Shown piece after piece: positions 14,983-23,391 of a stretch of 64,000 nucleotides of DNA. Made by a program: the position numbers and the translations under genes. The notes beneath the pieces were generated by a model, which had not been told where the DNA came from, searched no databases, and saw only the letters and a program-made list of their open reading frames with translations. Source of the stretch: Duganella callida (GTDB lineage: Bacteria; Pseudomonadota; Gammaproteobacteria; Burkholderiales; Burkholderiaceae_D); NCBI RefSeq assembly GCF_004614165.1, contig NZ_SPVG01000245.1, positions 40,992 through 104,991 on the forward strand, written 5' to 3'. How positions within the stretch are numbered: the first letter of the stretch is position 1; each line of letters starts with the position of its first letter.

Positions 14983-16133
14983 TGAGCGCGCTCGAGCAGT
15001 GGCTGCTGGAGGTGCTGCTGGCCAACGGCGTCAACATGCTGCGCGCCGAGGCCGAAATCAAGGCCAAGGTGATCGCGCTGCTGGTGCTGATGCAAAAGGA
15101 CATCGTCGCGCTGCTGGCGAACGCGGTGGAGATGTCCGACGCCGGCAAGCAGGCGAAGGCGGCCGTGCTGCGCGAATCGAACGCGCTGATTGCCAAATAT
15201 TACGGTCAGGCGCAGCTGCAGATGGACCTGCGCGCGGTCGCCGAAGTCGAAGCGCTGGGCGTCAAGAAGGCGCTGACCAGCGTGATCGGCCGCGCGGCGC
15301 CGGGCGAGATCAGCGCGGCTGTGCGCATGGGTATCGGCATCCCGACCGAGGGTTACCTGAAGAAGCTGGCCAGCGACATCCTCATCCAAGGCTCGCCCGC
15401 GAAGAACTGGTGGTTGCGCCAGCAGCAGGACACGCAGTTCAAGGTCGCCAACCAAATCCGGATCGGCGCCGCCCAGGGTGAGACGAACGCGCAGATCATC
15501 AAGCGCATCGTTGGCGAAGAGGTCAAGGTTAAGCCGGCGCCCGCCGCGCCGACGGCGAAAGGTCCGGCGGTACCCGAAATCGTGCCGGGCCACCCGGGCG
15601 TCTTGCCGCTGGCGCGCAAGAATGCGGCAGCCGTTGTGCAAACCAGTATGACAACGGTCGCCGCCGCCGCGCGCCGCGCCACGCTCGAACTGAACCGCGA
15701 TATCACCAACGGCATCATGCAGGTGAGCACGCTGGACAGCCACACCAGCCTGACGTGCATCGCTTACAGCGGCGCGCAGTGGGATTGGGACTACCGGCCG
15801 ATCAACGGCAACAAGCTGGAATACAACGGTGGCGTGCCGCGGCATTGGAACTGCCGTAGCGCCGAGGTGGCGATCATGAAGACGCTACGCGAGATGGGCA
15901 TCGACATGGACGATCCGGATCCTGGCCAGCGCGCCTCGGCCGCCGGCCCGCTCAGTGCGAAGACCACCTTTGCCGACTTCCTCAAGGTGATGGGGCCGGC
16001 CTACCAAGACGAGACGCTGGGCAAGGGTAGGGCAGAGCTGTTCCGCGCCGGAAAGCTGACGCCGGCGCAGTTAGTGGACATGAGCGGCCGGCCGCTGTCG
16101 CTGGAAAAGCTGCGGGAGGCGTACGCGAACTGA
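14982..16133 (+). CDS. Head morphogenesis protein, Mu gpF/SPP1 gp7-like
   Basis: The 383-residue product starts inside the portal stop codon (TAATG). Its N-terminal two thirds are helical. The signature lies near residues 249-290: MQVSTLDSHTSLTCIAYSGAQWDW, then GGVPRHWNCRS, the Cys/His cluster found at the end of Mu F-type minor head proteins. Such proteins sit inside the head near the portal or help assembly. An Ala/Pro linker (KPAPAAPTAKGPAVPE) separates the halves. Confidence 0.85.
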   Translation: MSALEQWLLEVLLANGVNMLRAEAEIKAKVIALLVLMQKDIVALLANAVEMSDAGKQAKAAVLRESNALIAKYYGQAQLQMDLRAVAEVEALGVKKALTSVIGRAAPGEISAAVRMGIGIPTEGYLKKLASDILIQGSPAKNWWLRQQQDTQFKVANQIRIGAAQGETNAQIIKRIVGEEVKVKPAPAAPTAKGPAVPEIVPGHPGVLPLARKNAAAVVQTSMTTVAAAARRATLELNRDITNGIMQVSTLDSHTSLTCIAYSGAQWDWDYRPINGNKLEYNGGVPRHWNCRSAEVAIMKTLREMGIDMDDPDPGQRASAAGPLSAKTTFADFLKVMGPAYQDETLGKGRAELFRAGKLTPAQLVDMSGRPLSLEKLREAYAN

Positions 16134-16147
16134 GGTAGAATCGGGGC

Positions 16148-16480
16148 ATGACCTTCGATGCCAAAACCTTACTTACCGCGCCGCTCCCGCCTGATCTGAC
16201 GGTCGATAGGCTTGCGGTGGCGATCAAACACCTGCAGGAGCTGGGCCTCGGTGGTGCCACGATCAAGTTGCCCGATGGCGCCCCGCTGGGCGGTGTGGAG
16301 CTGGTGGCGCAGGGCGCTGAACCCGCCCATATCGTCTTCAAGCAAACGACCGGCGCCCGAGAGTGCGAACACGACTTTCAGCGCAGAGACATGTCGATGC
16401 CTAGGCCAGACGGAACACAGTCCCTTTACTACGCTTGCAAGCACTGCGGCTTGCGCAGGGAGCAAGTCATAGAAGCATAA
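16148..16480 (+). CDS. Hypothetical phage protein with C-terminal zinc-type site
   Basis: This 110-residue protein has an alpha/beta N-terminal part (TVDRLAVAIKHLQELGLGGATIKLPDG) and a C-terminal Cys/His set (CEHDFQRRDM, YYACKHCGLRREQ) that could bind zinc. It sits in the head operon between the Mu-F-like gene and the scaffold, followed by a double terminator. Function unknown. Confidence 0.55.
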   Translation: MTFDAKTLLTAPLPPDLTVDRLAVAIKHLQELGLGGATIKLPDGAPLGGVELVAQGAEPAHIVFKQTTGARECEHDFQRRDMSMPRPDGTQSLYYACKHCGLRREQVIEA

Positions 16481-16482
16481 GC

Positions 16483-16505
16483 AACCCGCCCAGGCGGGTT
16501 TTTTT
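16483..16505 (+). terminator. Hairpin with T tract
   Basis: AACCCGC and GCGGGTT pair across a 4-base CCAG loop, followed by T's to 16505. A second, weaker hairpin (GCCGCC 16520-16525 with GGTGGC 16536-16541, then T6) follows before the scaffold gene, forming a tandem pair. Confidence 0.75.
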
Positions 16506-16623
16506 ACGTCTCAACGAAGGCCGCCCGGGCAACCTGGTGGCTTTTTTATTGCCGCAAGCGGATGCGACGCGGCGCAACGGCCGGACGGCCATCGATAGGG
16601 CGGATGCCCGGAAAGACCTCACC

Positions 16624-17436
16624 ATGCCATTCAAAACCGATGCCAACGGCGCCATCGTGATCGACGCCGAAAAGAAACTGCCGATTTTCGTTCACACGAA
16701 CGGCACCGAAGCGCCGTTCGACGCGGACGCCACGCTGGGCACCATCACCCGCCTGAACGGCGAGGCGAAGGGGCACCGTGAAGCCAAGGAAGCAGCGGAA
16801 GCGCGGCTGAAAGGCTTCGAAGGCATCGAAGACGGCGAGGCCGCACGCAAAGCGCTGGAAACCGTCAAAAGCCTGTCTGCTGGCGACCTGAAGACTGCCG
16901 CGCAGGTGCAGGAAATCAAGGACGCGGCCGCCCGCGCCGCGCAGGAGCAAGTCGCTGCCGCAGCCAAGGCCAGCGCCACCCAGATTCAAGAACTGACCGC
17001 GACGCTGGATAAGCGCACCGCAGAACTGAACAACCATATGGTCGGCGGCGGCTTCTCGGGCTCCAAGCTGCTGAGCGACGACAAGCACCCAATGCGCCTG
17101 GCCATCCCCGCTGAGATGGCCCGCGCCTACTTCGGCGGAAATTTCAAGGTCGAAGACGGCAAGATCGTGCCGTACGACGCTGCCGGCAACAAGATCTACT
17201 CTCCGACCCGCCCCGGCGAAGTCGCCGACTTCGACGAAGGCCTCGCTCAGCTGGTGCAGGCGTGCCCGTTCAAGGACCAGATCCTGAAGGGCTCCGGCGC
17301 ATCCGGCAGCGGCGCCCATCAAAGCGGCAAGTCGGGCAGTGGCGGCAAGCGTGAAATTACGCGCGCCCAGTTCGACGGCATGGACGCCGGCGCCCGCCAG
17401 GCCGCCATCAAGGAAGGCGCCGTGTTCGTGGACTGA
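16624..17436 (+). CDS. Scaffolding-like head assembly protein (DUF6651-type)
   Basis: ATG at 16624 follows GGAAAG and gives 270 residues. The N-terminus (DANGAIVIDAEKKLPIFVH, PFDADATLGTITRLNGEAKGHREAKEAAEARL) and the long Ala/Glu/Gln coiled coil to about residue 140 match the phage proteins encoded immediately before P22-like coat genes. The C-terminal region (KLLSDDKHPMRLAIPAEMARAYFG) and Gly/Ser-rich tail may contact coat. A scaffold role is inferred from coiled-coil content and position. Confidence 0.75.
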   Translation: MPFKTDANGAIVIDAEKKLPIFVHTNGTEAPFDADATLGTITRLNGEAKGHREAKEAAEARLKGFEGIEDGEAARKALETVKSLSAGDLKTAAQVQEIKDAAARAAQEQVAAAAKASATQIQELTATLDKRTAELNNHMVGGGFSGSKLLSDDKHPMRLAIPAEMARAYFGGNFKVEDGKIVPYDAAGNKIYSPTRPGEVADFDEGLAQLVQACPFKDQILKGSGASGSGAHQSGKSGSGGKREITRAQFDGMDAGARQAAIKEGAVFVD

Positions 17437-17546
17437 GCCCCTGCCGTCGGCAGCAATTTAAGTAATGCAGCTGCCATGACCCGGATGGGGATTGGTGTTT
17501 TGGGCTGGATGGCCTAACAAATCTGACAACTCAACTCACTCGATAA

Positions 17547-17583
17547 GGCTCGCTTCGGCGGGCCTTTTTTCATCTCCGAAAGG
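17547..17583 (+). promoter_or_regulatory. Terminator hairpin plus ribosome site leader of the coat gene
   Basis: GGCTCGC (17547-17553) pairs with GCGGGCC (17558-17564) around a TTCG tetraloop, followed by T6 and then TCCGAAAGG as the ribosome site 7 bases before ATG 17591. The same stem, T tract and TCCGAAAGG recur before the tail-tube gene (24431-24467). It can act as terminator for upstream transcription and as a 5' protective hairpin for transcripts processed or initiated there. Confidence 0.7.
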
Positions 17584-17590
17584 TTTTAAC

Positions 17591-18760
17591 ATGGGTGCAC
17601 TCACTCTGACTGGTCTGATCCCAACCATCTACGAAGCGATGGATGTCGTGTCGCGCGAGAAAATTGGTTTCATCACCGCGGTATCGCAGGACTTCAGCGC
17701 CGAACGTGCCGCGCTGAATCAGACCATCAGCTCGCCGGTCGTCGGCGCGATGGTGGCGGAAGACCTGACCCCGAGCCCATTCGCGCAAGACACGCCGAAC
17801 CAATCGATCGGCAAGGTCGACATGACCATCTCGAAGTCCCGCTCGGTACCTTTCGGCATCACCGGCGAGGAGACCAAGGGCCTGCAATCGGCCGGCACGC
17901 TGGTGCAGATCAACCGTGACCGCATCGCCCAGGCGATCCGTACGCTGAGCAACGAAATGGAAGTGGACCTGTACACTGAACTGTACAAGTCGGCCAGCCG
18001 CAGCTACGGCACCGCCGGCACCACGCCGTTCGGAACTGCCAGCGATTTCTCGGACTTCGCCGGCATGAACGAGATTCTGGACGAGAACGGCGCGCCGGAC
18101 TCGGATCGCCACCTGGTGCTGGGCTCGGCTGCGATCCGCAACATTCGCGGCAAGCAGGCGGTGCTGTTCAAGGCGAACGAAGCTGGTACCGAAGACCTGC
18201 TGCGTCGCGGCATCATCGGCCAAGTTGAAGGCCTGGACATCCACCAGTCGGCGGCCATCAAAGGCACCGTCGCCGTCGGTACCGGCGCCTCGGCGACGAC
18301 CAACACCGCAGGCTACGCGGTCGGCGCCACCGTGATCACCCTGGCCGCCGCGGGTACCGGCGCGATCCTGGCTGGCGACTTTGTGCAGTTCGCCGGCGAC
18401 TCGCGCAAATACCTGCTGGACGCCGGCAACGCCAACGTTTCGGCCGGCGGCACCATCACGCTGTCCGAACCGGGCCTGCTGCAGGCTATTCCGCCGTCGG
18501 CGACGGCCGTCACCGTCGTGGCCGCCGCGACCCGCAACATCGCGTTCCACCGCACCGCGATCCAGCTGGCGACCCGCGCGCCGGCCATGCCGGAAGGTGG
18601 CGACTGCGCCGATGACGTGATGATGGTGACCGATCCAATCACCAAGATCACCTACGAGTTCGCGCTGTATCGCCAAAAGCGTCAGGTGCGTTACGAGGTC
18701 AACCTGGCGTGGGGCAAGAAGCTGATCGCCAAGCGCCACTCGGGCATCCTGCTGGGCTAA
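17591..18760 (+). CDS. Major capsid protein (P22 coat-like)
   Basis: The 389-residue protein opens with GALTLTGLIPTIYEAMDVVSREKIGFI and contains AAALNQT-type, SKSRSVPFGITGEETKGL and LDENGAPDSDRHLVLGSAA segments seen in the P22 gp5-like coat family of podo- and siphoviruses. An inserted Gly/Ala/Thr-rich beta domain (about 220-310) corresponds to the variable insertion. The start at 17591 has an ideal GAAAGG ribosome site, fitting high expression; an upstream in-frame start at 17492 lies before the hairpin and is rejected. Confidence 0.88.
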   Translation: MGALTLTGLIPTIYEAMDVVSREKIGFITAVSQDFSAERAALNQTISSPVVGAMVAEDLTPSPFAQDTPNQSIGKVDMTISKSRSVPFGITGEETKGLQSAGTLVQINRDRIAQAIRTLSNEMEVDLYTELYKSASRSYGTAGTTPFGTASDFSDFAGMNEILDENGAPDSDRHLVLGSAAIRNIRGKQAVLFKANEAGTEDLLRRGIIGQVEGLDIHQSAAIKGTVAVGTGASATTNTAGYAVGATVITLAAAGTGAILAGDFVQFAGDSRKYLLDAGNANVSAGGTITLSEPGLLQAIPPSATAVTVVAAATRNIAFHRTAIQLATRAPAMPEGGDCADDVMMVTDPITKITYEFALYRQKRQVRYEVNLAWGKKLIAKRHSGILLG

Positions 18761-18810
18761 TCCACCCGGCCCGGCTGCTGCGCGCCGCTGGGCCTCACCG
18801 CGAGTTCATC

Positions 18811-19284
18811 ATGACCACCATCAAAATCAAATCCACCGACCCGGACAGCCAGGGTCCATTCGTCATCATCGAGAAGGCGGACTTCAATCCGGACAAGCAC
18901 GAGCTGTTCGAAGGCGAGAGCCTGGGTGATGGCACCGGCGCGGTCGGCCTGGGCGGCGACGGCGTGCCCACCCTGGCCGAACTGATGTCGGGCGCCAAGC
19001 AGTTGCAGGCCCGCAAAGAGCAGCTGGACGACTTCGAAATGCACCTGAACCAGCGCGCCAGTCTGCTGGATGAGCGCGAGCAGGCGGTGCTGGCGCGTGA
19101 GCAGGCCAACGAAGCGGAAGCGCTGCGCCTGGCCGCGCTGGCTGCCGCTGGCACCACCTCGGCGCCAACCGATCCCGCGGCAATGAGCAAAGAGCAGCTG
19201 CACGCTGCTCTGGACGCCAAGGGCACCAAGTACCCGGCAGCCGCAAACAAGGCTGAGCTGGTCGCGCTGCTGACTGGCGCCTGA
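18811..19284 (+). CDS. Head-associated protein with C-terminal HeH/SAP-like motif
   Basis: ATG 18811 gives 157 residues. Residues 1-45 are beta-like, 55-115 form a strong coiled coil (QLQARKEQLDDFEMHLNQRASLLDEREQ), and the last 30 residues (MSKEQLHAALDAKGTKYPAAANKAELVALL) look like a helix-extended-helix or SAP-like module of the kind that binds nucleic acid. It lies immediately downstream of the coat gene. The ribosome site is weak, so coupling to coat translation is likely. Function not established. Confidence 0.65.
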   Translation: MTTIKIKSTDPDSQGPFVIIEKADFNPDKHELFEGESLGDGTGAVGLGGDGVPTLAELMSGAKQLQARKEQLDDFEMHLNQRASLLDEREQAVLAREQANEAEALRLAALAAAGTTSAPTDPAAMSKEQLHAALDAKGTKYPAAANKAELVALLTGA

Positions 19285-19342
19285 TCGATGCAATCCCGCC
19301 CGCCGCGCGCGGGCTTTCTCCATTCTGCAACCGAGATAGCCA

Positions 19343-20839
19343 ATGTCCAAACTTACCACGATCCGCGCAGGTGAACTCCCCAAAACCGTGACTCTGCCTG
19401 CCGGGCGGGTTTTGATGTTGGATGGCTATGAAAGCGCAAGCGGCATCGCGTACCAGCTTGATCCGAGTCTTGGTGGCACGAACTCGGTTCGTTCTTGGCC
19501 GCTAAGTGCTGGCGGCGCACCGAAGATCGGCCCGTTTGCGGACGAGCAGCGCTTCTTGATTTCGTGCGCAACGGGCGCTTTCGAAGTGTCCCACGGGTTG
19601 CCGGCTCTGTATCCGGCTGCCTCAGCCTTTCCGAATTCTGGTGTTTCTAGCGGCAATATCGCCACCCGCATGCTTACGGGGCGTGTGGCGAACGTCGTCA
19701 ACAATGCGACCGGCTATTCCTGGGAGATGACTTTATCGTTTGCCGCGCCGATCGATGCGATCCGCTGGATTTTTGGACAGTCCCGCAAGGCCGGCGTTGC
19801 GTCGGACGCGCCGACCTTCCTGGCCACAGCTTACGCGGCGGATTCCTTTGCGGACATCGATGCGGCCACGTTCACTCAATTCCTCTCCGCCGGCGGCAAC
19901 AGCACGATGACTCTGGCCGCGCCGTCGACTGATTCCAACATCGTCTATACGGTTACCGATTGGCTGCGCCAGCCATCGAAAAAACGCACGGACGGCGGCC
20001 GTGGTGCACTACACTCCTGCCGCGCTTGGGTCAGCGGCGGCAACCGTATCGTCTTGCTCGGCGACGGCACTGATTCGTTCGATAACTGGGCCTCGCGGCC
20101 GGGCTCCGGTCCGCAGGCACGCATTAGGCGCACTACTGCCGGGGGCAACGCAACTAATGCCGCCTTCGCCGGCTCGCTCGCATCGTCGTGCCCAATTTTG
20201 GGCGCGCAGATCGTCTCTCAGGGTCGGGTCTACACCATCGGCGAATGGGGTGATTCGAACAATGAGCGCCGCGACCAGTTTATCGGCGAGGGCTTGTGCC
20301 TGCCGATGGCTGAGAAGATAAATGGCCTGAACCTGGGCTTTACGGTTGAGGCAATGTCCTGCGGCTGGTCCGGCGCGTCCACGAACGTTTGGCAAGCCAA
20401 CATCAAAGCTGCGTTCGCTGCTGGCTTGATTCCAGACGTCGCAATGTACAAAATGTTTTCTGGCAACGATATCGCATCGACGATCGCGCAATCAGACATC
20501 GACCTCATGCGTAGCCGTTTCGCTCTGCGCCTGGCCGACACCTTCGCCGGCGCCAAATGCCGTCCATGGTTGTTTGACTTCCAACCCTATAATAGCGACC
20601 AGAAGCCATTCGGTGCCACGGATATCGTGCGGCTCGGCGCCAACTCCGCACTCGCCGCCACCGGCTTTGACATCATCAACCAAAGCGCGATCGTGTCGGG
20701 CGCGGTGGATGGGACAGGTCAGACGCAGTTGGCGGATGGCATGTTCATCGGTGACCGCATTCACTACAGCGCCAAGGCGTACAACGCGATGGTTGAAGCA
20801 AATTACCGCCGAGGGATTGAGTTGTTGACCTGCGCGTGA
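19343..20839 (+). CDS. Capsid-decoration-like protein fused to SGNH/GDSL hydrolase
   Basis: The 498-residue protein has an N-terminal beta module (RAGELPKTVTLPAGRVLML, IAYQLDPSLGGTNS, IGPFADEQRFLISCATG) resembling decoration proteins encoded after coat genes. The rest looks like an SGNH hydrolase: block I TIGEWGDSNNERRD with the nucleophile Ser, block III-like MFSGNDIAS, and block V GDRIHYS carrying the catalytic Asp and His. Such enzymes remove acetyl or acyl groups from glycans. Placement in the head module, not the tail tip, is unusual: the enzyme may coat the capsid. It ends just before the convergent reverse-strand cargo gene. Confidence 0.75.
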   Translation: MSKLTTIRAGELPKTVTLPAGRVLMLDGYESASGIAYQLDPSLGGTNSVRSWPLSAGGAPKIGPFADEQRFLISCATGAFEVSHGLPALYPAASAFPNSGVSSGNIATRMLTGRVANVVNNATGYSWEMTLSFAAPIDAIRWIFGQSRKAGVASDAPTFLATAYAADSFADIDAATFTQFLSAGGNSTMTLAAPSTDSNIVYTVTDWLRQPSKKRTDGGRGALHSCRAWVSGGNRIVLLGDGTDSFDNWASRPGSGPQARIRRTTAGGNATNAAFAGSLASSCPILGAQIVSQGRVYTIGEWGDSNNERRDQFIGEGLCLPMAEKINGLNLGFTVEAMSCGWSGASTNVWQANIKAAFAAGLIPDVAMYKMFSGNDIASTIAQSDIDLMRSRFALRLADTFAGAKCRPWLFDFQPYNSDQKPFGATDIVRLGANSALAATGFDIINQSAIVSGAVDGTGQTQLADGMFIGDRIHYSAKAYNAMVEANYRRGIELLTCA

Positions 20840-20848
20840 GTAAGCTCG

Positions 20849-22015
20849 TTAGGCTAAATTACGACCGTGTCGCTTCATCTTTGTCAGATCATCACGCATA
20901 GTTGCCCACGCCTCCTTCAGTTCAGATAGTGCTTTGATACGTCCAGCTTCGTCTTGAATGACAGATCGTATTGCTTTGAGGTCTGGCTCTGACCCGAATA
21001 GATCGCCAAATGCCGTTTCAATTTCCGGAACACATTCCCAAGCTGCTTCGAGTGCTTCCTCCGCCGATGTACCCAGGTCGACATACCTCTCGGCAAGTGG
21101 GTGAATTACTCCGATGCAGTAAAACATGCGATGCGCAGCCTCTGGATGCGTCCGAGTGTTCGCCCCCGGCCACTCCCTTGGATTTAACAAGCGAAAGAAC
21201 GAATAGGCGACGCGAGCCGTAGTCCTATAGCATGCGATGGGTGTTGAGAATAGTTCGTGTCTATTAAGAACTTCAGGCAATATCAAATGTCCAGAAATAT
21301 CATTTGACTTGATGTACTGCGCGATAGGCAAGTACTGCCGACGTCGATCAAGCAATTCTAAGAGTAGGTACTGGACCGCTGCGCTATCGGCGTCCATTTC
21401 GAGCGCGCGCCTTTGTAAATATATGTCGGTATTTTGTGCGTCAGAATCCATTTCCTGTATTTGGTTCTTGCCAGTGATCTTTTGAAGCCACCTAGTATGT
21501 CCATTATTAATGTGTGCAAATTCGTGATAGATGAGAAATTCTACGGCGAGGCAGGCGAACTGACTTGCGTACTCTCGTCGTTTGGGGTCTTCCGGCTGTA
21601 CAGCTAGCGCCGCTGAGGTGCGAGCAAGATCAGAAAATGACTCTAGTCTAGCCTTAGTCGTTTCTTCTGGTGATGTCTTTGAAAATTCGGAAAATACCTT
21701 TGGATTGCAAAATATTCTATAAAAATAATTGAATATAGTCGAAATGGCGATACTATTCACACCAATAAAATCAAAGCCATTTTTCTCATCAGGCGATGAA
21801 TACGCGAATGCATTTATCCGGTCACCGTTAAGCACGTCAAAGTAAATTGGGCGCAATTTGTCGGTAAACCATCTATGCGCTAAAATAGATACATAATTAC
21901 TTATTCCGGCCTTGCATGAATTAATTAATTCATCGAAGCTTTTCGAAACGCCCGTTGGCGAAAATCTGCCGCCGCTTTGAGATATTAGATCTTCGAGTTC
22001 GTCGTTCGTCTGCAT
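20849..22015 (-). CDS. Zinc metallopeptidase cargo gene (HEFAH; Lit/M48-like)
   Basis: The 388-residue product has an HExxH zinc site at 164-168 (YHEFAHINNGH) and an EMDAD at 206-210 that supplies the likely third ligand, the layout of gluzincin proteases (M48, and the phage-exclusion protease Lit/U49 group). An upstream AFAYSSPDEKNGFDFIGVN strand also fits those families. It lies on the opposite strand to the whole head operon, is markedly A+T-richer, and has its own strong ribosome site (AGGAGGAGG). It is therefore a moron expressed from the lysogen. A role in excluding other phages by protein cleavage is inference. Confidence 0.7.
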   Translation of the reverse strand: MQTNDELEDLISQSGGRFSPTGVSKSFDELINSCKAGISNYVSILAHRWFTDKLRPIYFDVLNGDRINAFAYSSPDEKNGFDFIGVNSIAISTIFNYFYRIFCNPKVFSEFSKTSPEETTKARLESFSDLARTSAALAVQPEDPKRREYASQFACLAVEFLIYHEFAHINNGHTRWLQKITGKNQIQEMDSDAQNTDIYLQRRALEMDADSAAVQYLLLELLDRRRQYLPIAQYIKSNDISGHLILPEVLNRHELFSTPIACYRTTARVAYSFFRLLNPREWPGANTRTHPEAAHRMFYCIGVIHPLAERYVDLGTSAEEALEAAWECVPEIETAFGDLFGSEPDLKAIRSVIQDEAGRIKALSELKEAWATMRDDLTKMKRHGRNLA

Positions 22016-22058
22016 TTTTCCTCCTCCTATTGCGTGCTGTTACCAAAGAGCTATACCA

Positions 22059-22577
22059 ATGCTAACTGAAACCGGCACCGGCCTGCCAAATGCCGAAAGC
22101 TACATCAGCGTCGCCGACGCGACCGCGCACCACGCCGCAATGGGCAACGCCGCCTGGGCCGCGTTGGCCAGCGACGACCTGCGCGAGCAGGCGCTGCGCC
22201 GCGCCACGGCCTACATGCAGCAGACCTATCGCGCTCGCTGGAAGGGTATGCGCACGACCAGCAGCCAGGCGCTGGACTGGCCGCGCTACGACGTGGAGCT
22301 CGATGACGTTGGCTATGGCCGCTACGCTTCGATCCTGCCGTCCAACGTTGTGCCGGCCGAGGTGCGCACCGCGTGCGCCGACCTGGCGCTGCGGGCGGCG
22401 ACCGGCGTCGAATTGTCGCCGGACCTCGATCGCACGATTACTCGCGAGACCGTCGGCCCGATTACCACCGAGTACGAGAACGGCGCGCCCGAGGCGCCGC
22501 GCTTCCGGTCGGTGGATCGCATGCTGGCGCCGTACCTGTGCGGCTCGAGCCTTTCGGGTCGGATGGTGCGCGGATGA
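22059..22577 (+). CDS. Head-tail connector, DnaT-like
   Basis: The 172-residue protein matches the small phage family annotated as DnaT-like: TGTGLPNAESYISVADATAHHAAMG, then LRRATAYMQQTYRARWKGMRTTSSQALDWPR, and VPAEVRTACADLALRA. Its helical core and its position after the coat suggest a head-completion/adaptor protein; the ssDNA-binding label of the family is historical. Its start abuts the divergent promoter region of the reverse cargo gene. Confidence 0.75.
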   Translation: MLTETGTGLPNAESYISVADATAHHAAMGNAAWAALASDDLREQALRRATAYMQQTYRARWKGMRTTSSQALDWPRYDVELDDVGYGRYASILPSNVVPAEVRTACADLALRAATGVELSPDLDRTITRETVGPITTEYENGAPEAPRFRSVDRMLAPYLCGSSLSGRMVRG

Positions 22578-23011
22578 CGATCATTGCATGGGACGGTAAA
22601 ACGCTGGCCGCCGACAAGCAGAGCACCTGCGCCGGGCACGCCTCGACCGTCACAAAAATCCATCGCACACAGACTGGCCTTGTCGGCTTCGCAGGCAAGG
22701 CGTCGCACGCCCGCGCGCTGCTGGAATGGTTTAACGCTGGGGCGCCATTGGAGCGCTGGCCCGCCAGTCCCGATAGGGATAACTGGGCCGATGCGATTGT
22801 CGTTTGCCCGAGTGGCGAAGTACGCGAATATGTCGGCAATGGCGGCGGCCACTACGAACTGGTGGAAGATGCATTCTGCGCCATGGGCGGTGGTCGTGAT
22901 TATGCGCTGGCAGCTATGTATCTCGGGAAGTCTGCCCGAGAGGCGGTTGAGGTCGCCTGTGCGCTCGACATCACGTGCGGCATGGGCATCGATACGCTGG
23001 AGCTGGAATGA
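22574..23011 (+). CDS. Proteasome-like Ntn-hydrolase phage protein
   Basis: ATG 22574 overlaps the preceding stop (ATGA) and gives 145 residues. The start MTIIAWDGKTLAADKQS, the VTKIHRTQTGLVGFAG strand, AIVVCPSGEV, and the end CAMGGGRDYALAAMYLGKSAREAVEVAC, GMGIDTLEL are the pattern of proteasome beta/HslV-type proteins. Thr2, once the Met is removed, is the expected nucleophile. Such proteins occur in several phages between connector genes; substrates are unknown, and processing of a head or host protein is possible. Confidence 0.78.
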   Translation: MTIIAWDGKTLAADKQSTCAGHASTVTKIHRTQTGLVGFAGKASHARALLEWFNAGAPLERWPASPDRDNWADAIVVCPSGEVREYVGNGGGHYELVEDAFCAMGGGRDYALAAMYLGKSAREAVEVACALDITCGMGIDTLELE

Positions 23012-23391
23012 CCGACTATACCGCCACCGCGCGCCGCGCCGACAAGACGCTGCGGCGAACCGGTCAGTTGCTCGAGTTGACGCTGAAGCAGCCGGGCGTC
23101 TACGCCGGCGGCGCCAAGCAACCGGGCGTGCCGATCACTAAGCATGCCTGGGGCATAGAAACCGGCGTCACCGCGCACGACCTGGGCGTCGGCGCCATCA
23201 ACGGCAGCCTGATCAAGTCCGGTGACCGCAAGATCCTGATGTCAGCCTTCGATGACGCCGGCGCCGCGCTGCCGGAGCCGAAGGTTGAGGATCTGGTGCT
23301 GGCTGGCGGCGTGAAGTACGCCATCAAGAACATCGACAAGGTGGCGCCGGCCGGCGTGGTGGTGATGTGGCAGCTGGTGGCGCGGATCTGA
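23008..23391 (+). CDS. Head-tail joining protein
   Basis: The 127-residue protein starts in an ATGA overlap. It has a basic helical N-terminus and a beta-rich remainder (GSLIKSGDRKILMSAF, VEDLVLAGGVKYAIKNIDKVAPAGVVVMWQL). The terminal segment resembles the neck/stopper proteins that measure ligand-like beta barrels in siphovirus connectors. The assignment is chiefly by position among connector genes. Confidence 0.65.
   Translation: MTDYTATARRADKTLRRTGQLLELTLKQPGVYAGGAKQPGVPITKHAWGIETGVTAHDLGVGAINGSLIKSGDRKILMSAFDDAGAALPEPKVEDLVLAGGVKYAIKNIDKVAPAGVVVMWQLVARI

Noticed and set aside
19285-19320. Weak terminator-like hairpin before the SGNH gene
   Set aside because: The stem is G+C-rich but the T tract is interrupted, so it is not listed as a terminator.
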